Origin: Candidatus Manganitrophus noduliformans | Lineage (GTDB): Bacteria; Nitrospirota; Nitrospiria; SBBL01; Manganitrophaceae | Reading direction: 5' to 3' | Length of the DNA stretch: 64,000 bases | Assembly (NCBI RefSeq): GCF_012184425.1 | Contig: NZ_VTOW01000006.1 | Span: 49,986 to 113,985, forward strand | Shown here: piece after piece, positions 59,008 to 64,000 of the stretch | Position numbering within the stretch: the stretch's first letter is position 1 | Layout of the letters: each line of letters begins with the position of its first letter | Position numbers and translations under genes: made by a program | Notes under the pieces: generated by a model | Seen by the model: only the letters and a program-made list of their open reading frames with translations | The model's database searches: none | Told to the model about the DNA's origin: nothing

Positions 59008-59883
59008 ATGGCCCATCCCAAGAAACGGCTTACAACCAACGCGGCCGGGAATTTCTTCGTCGACGCCACCTGCATCAACTGCGATACCTGCCGGCAGCTG
59101 GCTCCCAAGAGCTTCAAAGAAGAGGGAGATTATTCGGCGGTGGCGCGCCAGCCGGAGGGAGACGCGGAGCTGCTTCAGGCGTATCAAGCGCTTTTGGCCT
59201 GCCCGGTCGGATCGATCGGCACGGAGCAAAGCGACAAAGCGCGGCTGCAAGAGGCGATGAAAAGTTTTCCTCTTCTGTTGGAAGACGGGGTCTACTATAA
59301 CGGATTTAACTCGGAGAAGTCGTTCGGCGGGAACAGCTACTTCATCCGCCATCCCGACGGAAACTGGCTGGTCGATTCCCCCCGATACGTGGGGCGCCTG
59401 ATTAAAGCTTTTGAGGAGATGGGGGGAATTCGCACCATTTTTCTGACGCATGAGGATGATGTCGCCGATTCGGCCCGTTATGCCGAGCATTTCGGGGCGA
59501 CGCGCATCATCCACCGGGCCGACGCGGCGGCTTCGCCGGGGGCGGAGCGGATCGTGGATGGAGAAGAGCCGATTGTGGTTTCGGAGCCGTTTCAGATCAT
59601 TCCGGTTCCGGGGCATACCGAAGGGAGCATGGCGCTGCTTTACGATGGGCGGTTTCTCTTCTCGGGCGATCACCTCTGGTGGGACCCCGAACGGAATGCG
59701 CTCGGCGCTCCGGAGCGGCTGGTGTGGGACGGGGAGCGCCTATTGACGTCGGTCGCCAAGCTGCGCGGCCATCCCTTCGAATGGGTGCTGCCCGGCCACG
59801 GCGACCGCATCCGCCTCACCCCCGCCGAAGCGGCGGCGCACTTAGATCGTCTGCTCGAGCGCCGTCGCGCGGCGCGGCCATAA
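59008..59883 (+). CDS. Ferredoxin-metallo-beta-lactamase-fold hydrolase fusion
   Basis: The 291-residue protein combines an N-terminal [4Fe-4S] ferredoxin-like domain (about 1-75; CINCDTC at 22-28 and a later CPVGSIG) with an MBL-fold domain (about 90-285). The MBL metal motifs are TIFLTHEDDVADSARYAEHF (a HxxDD variant instead of HxHxDH), IPVPGHTEGSMAL, LFSGDHLWW and LPGHGDR. The family is widespread but its substrate is unknown; a redox-sensing or thiol-hydrolase role is conceivable. I chose ATG 59008 after CCGGAG. Its 3' end overlaps the convergent small gene by 42 bp. Confidence 0.9.
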   Translation: MAHPKKRLTTNAAGNFFVDATCINCDTCRQLAPKSFKEEGDYSAVARQPEGDAELLQAYQALLACPVGSIGTEQSDKARLQEAMKSFPLLLEDGVYYNGFNSEKSFGGNSYFIRHPDGNWLVDSPRYVGRLIKAFEEMGGIRTIFLTHEDDVADSARYAEHFGATRIIHRADAAASPGAERIVDGEEPIVVSEPFQIIPVPGHTEGSMALLYDGRFLFSGDHLWWDPERNALGAPERLVWDGERLLTSVAKLRGHPFEWVLPGHGDRIRLTPAEAAAHLDRLLERRRAARP

Positions 59884-60147
59884 ACCGATCTTCAACCCGT
59901 TTCGGCGCGCAATCTCCAGGGTGGACTTGTATTCGCGGAGAAGATCTTCCCTCTCTTGAAGAATCTCGCCGAGAAAGGCGTCGTCGTTTTCGGAGACTTC
60001 TTCCAGCGCTTTCTTATAATAGTCGGCTTCCGTCCGGGCGAAGAGCTCGCCGTTTCGGATGGCGATCGCCTTGTGGATCAGAAATAAAATGACGACCGTC
60101 TGGAGCAGGATCAATCCAACCAAGATTCGTTGCTTTGAAAAATCCAT
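59842..60147 (-). CDS. Small single-pass membrane protein with coiled-coil tail
   Basis: The 101-residue protein has an N-terminal transmembrane helix (about 8-28; ILVGLILLQTVVILFLIHK) followed by an acidic helical region (ARTEADYYKKALEEVSEND onward) and a basic end. GAGGG precedes the ATG. Function is unknown. It converges on the MBL gene and overlaps its last 42 bp, and it follows another small minus-strand gene by 18 bp, suggesting a two-gene unit. Confidence 0.65.
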   Translation of the reverse strand: MDFSKQRILVGLILLQTVVILFLIHKAIAIRNGELFARTEADYYKKALEEVSENDDAFLGEILQEREDLLREYKSTLEIARRNGLKIGLWPRRATALEQTI

Positions 60148-60165
60148 CCAATCCCTCGTTCTATT

Positions 60166-60501
60166 TCAAGGAACAACGATTTTCTTTTTCTTTTGTTGTG
60201 TTGCGATCAAATGCATTTCGGCCAGGATTTTGAAGAACGATCCCATCCCGAGCTTCGCCTGTTCTCTCAGCTTCGGATCGAGCCGGCCGTGGCGGGTCAA
60301 CAATTCAAGCCCTTCCAAATAGATCATGGCCTGCCGGTAGTAGCGTTGGATCGGCCCCCGTTTCCCTCCATCGGTCTGCTTGATGGCCGTCATGACGATC
60401 TGGTACGTCCGCTGCCAGAAATAATCAAAAAGCGCTTCATCCGTGGTGAGGGAGCGGTCTTTGTCGGTTGGGGTCGGTTTCCGTAGGCGGTCAACAAGCA
60501 T
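60166..60501 (-). CDS. Small helical cytosolic protein, unknown function
   Basis: The 111-residue protein starts MLVDRLRKPTPTDKDRSLTT and is mostly helical, with DEALFDYFWQRTYQIVMTAIK and a lysine-rich end (QQKKKKIVVP). I chose ATG 60501, preceded by AGGAGAAACCG; an upstream ATG at 60540 would add 13 residues over the Shine-Dalgarno. I recognise no family. It is upstream of the small membrane protein on the same strand. Confidence 0.65.
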   Translation of the reverse strand: MLVDRLRKPTPTDKDRSLTTDEALFDYFWQRTYQIVMTAIKQTDGGKRGPIQRYYRQAMIYLEGLELLTRHGRLDPKLREQAKLGMGSFFKILAEMHLIATQQKKKKIVVP

Positions 60502-60795
60502 CGGTTTCTCCTGGCATTCGAAAATGGCGGCGCCGGCCATTTTCTCTCAATCGTTAATAACCCATCCTGGGATCAAGCCGTCGTATTCTACAATTCCAGA
60601 CCAGGATATGCAATAAAAAAATATCCGAGGGGCGGAAAAAAATGGGGCTCAACCGTGAAAGTCGTTCGGCCGGCTTATCCCGGACGCGACGATGCCGCCC
60701 GGCAACGGGGAGGACGATGAAACCGTCCTTGTTTTTGTGATAAGATAAAAAACCGGGGAAACTGAGATGAATCGGCTCGATGAATGAGGGCTCTC

Positions 60796-61437
60796 ATGAA
60801 GAAAATCGGATTAACGGCGGTTTGGCTGGTGATGGGGTTGTGGATGGTTATTGTCCCGATGGCCGCGCACCCGTCGGAAAACGCCGCGGCGCCGGGCGCC
60901 GGGAGGGAGATGGCGACCTTCGCGGGGGGCTGTTTTTGGTGCATGGTTCCCCCTTTCGATCAACTGAAAGGGGTGGTCTCCGTGACGTCCGGCTATACCG
61001 GCGGCCATGTCGAGAATCCCACCTATCAGCAGGTCACGGGCGGGGGAACGGGACACGCCGAGGCGGTGCGGATCGTTTATGACCCCGATCTCATCGGTTA
61101 CGACAAATTGCTGGCGATTTTCTGGCTGAACATCGATCCGGTCGCCATCAACCGCCAGTTTTGCGACTCCGGGGAGCAGTACCGGAGCGAAATTTTCTAT
61201 CACGGAGAGACGCAAAAGCGCCTGGCGGAGGAGTCGAAAGCGGCCATCGAAAAATCGGGGCGCTTTCGGGAGCCGATCGCGACGAAGATCACCGCCGCCT
61301 CCGAATTCTATCCGGCGGAGGATTATCACCAGGATTTCTATAAAAAGAGTCCGGTCCGCTACAAGTTTTATCGTTATCTCTGCGGGCGGGACCAGCGTCT
61401 CGAGGAATTGTGGGGAAAGGCTCAGGCGGGGCACTGA
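60796..61437 (+). CDS. msrA: Peptide methionine-(S)-S-oxide reductase, exported
   Basis: The 213-residue MsrA repairs oxidised methionine. It has a signal peptide or anchor (about 1-25), catalytic GCFWC (C45 nucleophile), SGYTGGHVENPTYQQV, GHAEAVRIVYDP and the C-terminal part FYPAEDYHQDFYKKSP. The signal sequence places it in the envelope, where MsrA is less common than in the cytosol. I chose ATG 60796 after GAGGG; ATG 60784 is an alternative adding four residues. Confidence 0.94.
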   Translation: MKKIGLTAVWLVMGLWMVIVPMAAHPSENAAAPGAGREMATFAGGCFWCMVPPFDQLKGVVSVTSGYTGGHVENPTYQQVTGGGTGHAEAVRIVYDPDLIGYDKLLAIFWLNIDPVAINRQFCDSGEQYRSEIFYHGETQKRLAEESKAAIEKSGRFREPIATKITAASEFYPAEDYHQDFYKKSPVRYKFYRYLCGRDQRLEELWGKAQAGH

Positions 61438-61440
61438 CCG

Positions 61441-61806
61441 TCATTTGTACCGGCCGGCCAGATCGGCCAGCGAGACAATTCCGGCCAGCCGCTTCTCGCG
61501 GCTCAGGACGACCAACCGCCGAAGTTGTTTCTCCTGCATCAGCTTGGCCGCTTCCTCCACCGCTGCATCCTCGAAGCAATAAACCACTTCTGCAAGCATG
61601 GCATCCTGGACTTTCGTCCGGGCCGGATCTTCCCCCACTGTCCGGAGGTGGACATCTTTATCGCTGAGCATCCCGACGACGAAGTCCCCATCACACACCG
61701 GCAAGACGCCGATCTTCCGCTCCTGCATCTTTTCAGCCGCCTCTTGAAGGGTCGCTTCGGGGCGGATCACCTCGACATCCTGCGTCATAATTTCCTTCAC
61801 CTGCAT
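61441..61806 (-). CDS. CBS-domain pair protein
   Basis: The 121-residue stand-alone protein consists of two CBS motifs: VKEIMTQDVEVIRPEATLQEAAEKMQERKIGVLPVCDGDFVVGMLSDKDVHLR, and VVYCFEDAAVEEAAKLMQEKQLRRLVVLSREKRLAGIVSLADL. Such pairs bind adenine nucleotides and act as energy sensors. GGGGAG precedes the ATG. It converges on msrA with a 3-bp gap. Confidence 0.95.
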   Translation of the reverse strand: MQVKEIMTQDVEVIRPEATLQEAAEKMQERKIGVLPVCDGDFVVGMLSDKDVHLRTVGEDPARTKVQDAMLAEVVYCFEDAAVEEAAKLMQEKQLRRLVVLSREKRLAGIVSLADLAGRYK

Positions 61807-61967
61807 TCCATTTCTCCCCTTTGTTTAGTTCCATTATAAAGATAGCTTGTTGTCCAGAATGGGGTCTATCCTCCGAAAGGATTAATCCTTTCAGGGAATA
61901 GCACCGTTCAAGCTCATCAGCTAGACTAAATTGTCGCCTATGATTAAAACCAAGAGGAGGAACGAAC

Positions 61968-62234
61968 ATGATGAAGAAGATTTTTAGTTCGATCGGCGTG
62001 TTTGTGATGATATTGGCGCTGGCCGGCGTCGGCTTTGCCGGCAAAGCGGTCACCGGAGAAATCGTCAAAATCGACGGCGAGATGGTCTCGATCAAGGACG
62101 ACTCGGGCAAGGTTCAGCAGGTGCATGTCGATCCCAAAGGGACCAAGAAGACCGGCGAGCTCAAGGAAGGGGCGAAGGTCACGGCCCAGGTCAATGATCA
62201 AGGCCATGCCGAATCGATTGAAGTAAAGAGTTAA
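61968..62234 (+). CDS. Small exported protein with an OB-like beta domain
   Basis: The 88-residue protein has a signal peptide (to about 25, GFAGKA) and a beta-rich domain with the pattern VTGEIVKIDGEMVSIKDDSGKVQQVHVD...GTKKTGELKEGAKVTAQVND. This resembles small DUF5666-like secreted proteins. Start is ATG 61968 or 61971 after AGAGGAGG. Followed by a strong terminator, so it is a monocistronic gene. Function is unknown. Confidence 0.8.
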   Translation: MMKKIFSSIGVFVMILALAGVGFAGKAVTGEIVKIDGEMVSIKDDSGKVQQVHVDPKGTKKTGELKEGAKVTAQVNDQGHAESIEVKS

Positions 62235-62253
62235 GCGGCGTCGCGAATATTGA

Positions 62254-62300
62254 AAGGCCCTCCCTTACGCACTACGAGTAGGGGAGGGCCTTTTCATTTT
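62254..62300 (+). terminator. Rho-independent terminator after the small exported protein
   Basis: AAAGGCCCTCCC (62254-62265) and GGGAGGGCCTTT (62283-62294) form a perfect 12-bp stem, followed by TTCATTTT. Confidence 0.85.
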
Positions 62301-62307
62301 CTCAAAT

Positions 62308-62336
62308 TGACTTTCTTTCCGGGGAACAGTATCATG
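62308..62336 (+). promoter_or_regulatory. Promoter of the Mrr-like nuclease gene
   Basis: TTGACT (62308-62313), a 17-bp spacer and TATCAT (62331-62336) lie 82 bp upstream of the ATG at 62419. Confidence 0.6.
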
Positions 62337-62418
62337 CGGGTGTTTGCCTGGGATAGCCCACGGAGATTTTGCCGCCCAGCCTGTCTCTTGCCTTCTGAAA
62401 TATTCAATTGAGGAATTA

Positions 62419-63882
62419 ATGAATAAGTCACTTGCTGAATACCTTCAATCTTTATCAGAGACAGATCTTTACCCGCTTATACGCGATTTGTTACGTGTCA
62501 TGGGCTATAAGCAAGTTACCATTACACACGGCCCGCTTGAGGTAGGAAGAGACTTAGTTTTTCTGGAGTCAGATCCAATCGGTCGACATATTTGGAGAGG
62601 TGTGCAGGTTAAGACGGATTCTTTAACAGGGAGCCTTGCTACAGAGAAAGGAGCTAGAGCAGTAATTAACCAGTGTGAAGCTGCTTTGGACACGCCATAC
62701 ACAGATCCAAACGGTCAGGAGGTAGGCCTTTTTGAGGTATGGCTGGTGTCACCTTATCCAGTAAGTGATTTTGCAAAACTTAGCATTAAAGGAAAACAGA
62801 AGATAGGGTCTAAGGTACATATTATAGAAGGTCCAAGATTATGTGACCTTGTTGAAGAGTTTATTCCCGATCTTATTGAGTCTGGTTCGAAGCCGATAGA
62901 GAAGTACCTTCGGGCGCTTATTGCCTTTTGCGATTCGCCTGAGGAATATTTATCAACCAAAATGAAGATGACATATTCCATATCGGATATCTTTATAGAT
63001 CCGCTAGTAGCGATCGAGTTAATAAAGGGAGACTCACTTTTTAAGAAAGAGCCACTATCTAAAGTGATGCGGTGTGAGGAACTAAAAAGCAGTTTGAATT
63101 TTGTAATACCTCTTCTTAGAGAGAGCCTATTACCCGCTGTTGAGTTTTATTTTATGTCTGAGCAAATAAAAAACCTTTCAAAGTTATCAAAAGCGCTCAG
63201 TTCAATAGCGTGGTATAAAGAAAGTTCTTCGACATTTCGAGAAGCTTTACAACCCTTGTTATTTATCATAGGAATCAATGAAAAAGATGAACACTCAGCG
63301 TCTAGAACTCAAAGTTCAGAAAAATCATTTGCATCATGTATGGAGTATGAAATTCTAGAGGAATTTGAGGGGGAATTATGTTGTTTAACTCATCCCGAGG
63401 TTGAAATTCTTAAAACATATGCAAATTTGAATAAATTACGGCCTAACTCTGTAAGGCAGAAAGGTAATTCTCTGGATGAGGAGTTATGGGTAAAGGCAGA
63501 AAGTGGCAGAGGGCAATTCCTCATACGATTACTTGATGCGTATAAAGGTTCTATAGATCAATTGAGTTCTATGAACCAAGTTGTTACACATGTGAGAAAA
63601 TTAATTTATGAAAAAAAACTAAAAAACAAAAAAATGTATGAAGAGGAAATTAAAAGTGCCCATGATTCCATTACCAAGGTCATAGGTTTCTTAGACCAAT
63701 TTGATTCTGAATTAAGACAACGCTATAAGGCATTATATTCTGAAATTTCTAATATTCATATGCAACCTGATATAACGACACTACATCACGAGATTCGAAC
63801 AGTTACTGAACTAGGACAAATAACCTCTTTTACTGATGCTTTTTATGGGAAGACTTCTGAAGAAGATTACAATTGTAAATGA
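62419..63882 (+). CDS. Mrr-like PD-(D/E)xK nuclease-domain protein, 3' end fused to an IS end
   Basis: The 487-residue protein begins with a restriction-endonuclease-like domain (about 10-150). LYPLIRDLLRVMGYKQV leads to EVGRDLVFLE (D45) and RGVQVKTDS with Q63/K65, the D...QxK variant of the PD-(D/E)xK core typical of Mrr-type enzymes. The middle and C-terminal parts are helical without known motifs (long Lys/Glu-rich helices at about 390-445). DNA is strikingly AT-rich compared with the flanking genes, suggesting transfer; a defence role is likely by family. GAGG precedes ATG 62419. The stop codon TGA (63880-63882) is formed by the first bases of the IS21-type end, so the native C-terminus is probably missing. 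Confidence 0.75.
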   Translation: MNKSLAEYLQSLSETDLYPLIRDLLRVMGYKQVTITHGPLEVGRDLVFLESDPIGRHIWRGVQVKTDSLTGSLATEKGARAVINQCEAALDTPYTDPNGQEVGLFEVWLVSPYPVSDFAKLSIKGKQKIGSKVHIIEGPRLCDLVEEFIPDLIESGSKPIEKYLRALIAFCDSPEEYLSTKMKMTYSISDIFIDPLVAIELIKGDSLFKKEPLSKVMRCEELKSSLNFVIPLLRESLLPAVEFYFMSEQIKNLSKLSKALSSIAWYKESSSTFREALQPLLFIIGINEKDEHSASRTQSSEKSFASCMEYEILEEFEGELCCLTHPEVEILKTYANLNKLRPNSVRQKGNSLDEELWVKAESGRGQFLIRLLDAYKGSIDQLSSMNQVVTHVRKLIYEKKLKNKKMYEEEIKSAHDSITKVIGFLDQFDSELRQRYKALYSEISNIHMQPDITTLHHEIRTVTELGQITSFTDAFYGKTSEEDYNCK

Positions 63883-63928
63883 TCAAGTAAAAAGGACCCA
63901 CCGCGATAAAGTAAAATGGACCCACCCC
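63880..63928. mobile_element. Terminal repeats of an IS21-family element
   Basis: Two adjacent ~22-bp repeats, TGATCAAGTAAAAAGGACCC (from 63880) and GATAAAGTAAAATGGACCC (from 63905), each continue into CACC. Tandem terminal repeats with GGACCCACC and a TG end are characteristic of IS21-family insertion sequences. The rest of the element lies beyond the window. Confidence 0.8.
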
Positions 63929-63934
63929 TCTGGG

Positions 63935-64000
63935 TTATAAGGTTGCTGTTTGGACTGCTTCCTTCATTCTTTTCTGGCTGCTCTTGAAGCGATACGATTC
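63935..64000 (-). CDS. istB: IS21-family helper protein IstB, C-terminus only
   Basis: The visible 21 residues read ESYRFKSSQKRMKEAVQTAT and end in Leu-stop; this is the typical IstB end (GESYRFK...). The gene runs off the right edge. IstB is the AAA+ helper ATPase that works with the IstA transposase. It lies 6 bp inside the terminal repeats of the element. Confidence 0.8.
   Translation of the reverse strand, partial: ESYRFKSSQKRMKEAVQTATL

Noticed and set aside
63880..63928. CRISPR array from the two tandem ~22-bp repeats at the right edge
   Set aside because: There are only two adjacent repeats with almost no spacer, and they are followed by an IstB C-terminus, which identifies IS21 terminal repeats.

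Overview
The window looks like a chromosomal segment of a GC-rich, probably autotrophic member of the Nitrospirota (Nitrospira / Candidatus Manganitrophus-like). This is inferred from gene content, not from a marker gene. The main clue is a five-gene 2-oxoacid:ferredoxin oxidoreductase operon (epsilon-alpha-beta-gamma-delta) of the Aquificales/Nitrospirota reverse-TCA type. Multi-PAS kinases, GGDEF/EAL proteins and MauG-type cytochromes are also plentiful. Many promoters match sigma70 consensus with 16-17 bp spacers, and Shine-Dalgarno sites are clear.

Layout. 0-6 kb (mostly minus strand): Cys-less IscA-like protein, SelO, two small proteins, di-heme cytochrome c peroxidase, PAS-PAS-GGDEF-EAL protein. 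6.2-14.1 kb: amino-acid operon (aminotransferase, hom, thrC, an apgM-family enzyme that probably replaces homoserine kinase, lysC, cimA), with MITE-like repeats and a stem-loop leader before cimA. 14.2-27 kb: accessory region with an HtrA-like lipoprotein protease lacking its PDZ domain, an AbrB/VapC toxin-antitoxin pair bracketed by a duplication of the htrA 3' end, a large secreted transglutaminase-like protein with a possible ADP-ribosyltransferase-like toxin tip in AT-richer DNA, a cytosolic LVIVP-repeat protein, small gene remnants, a broken RAYT transposase and a 1912-residue secreted multidomain protein. 27-39.2 kb: housekeeping genes (ihfA, merR, tRNA-Pro, surE, pcm, cysS, rlmB, DUF898 protein, M48 protease, tRNA-Gly, histidine phosphatase, purC, typA). 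39.2-43.4 kb: the OFOR operon. 43.4-47.2 kb: zinc ribbon, mug, modABC, a cyclic-nucleotide-binding protein. 47.5-58.8 kb: signalling island with a 12-PAS/1-GAF soluble histidine kinase, its NarL-type regulator and two REC-GGDEF(-EAL) proteins. 58.9-62.3 kb: ferredoxin-MBL hydrolase, small proteins, msrA, CBS protein, small exported protein. 62.3-64 kb: an AT-rich Mrr-like nuclease gene whose stop codon lies in the terminal repeat of an IS21-family element that runs off the window.

How the genes work together. The 6-14 kb operon carries aspartate-family flux to threonine and on to citramalate-derived isoleucine. OFOR would supply reductively fixed 2-oxoacids. The 47-59 kb island would turn cytoplasmic signals into transcription and c-di-GMP changes. 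The most novel candidates are the toxin-like secreted protein with its AT-rich downstream cassette (16-21 kb), the giant PAS kinase preceded by a terminator-like leader, and the IS-truncated Mrr-like nuclease at the right edge.
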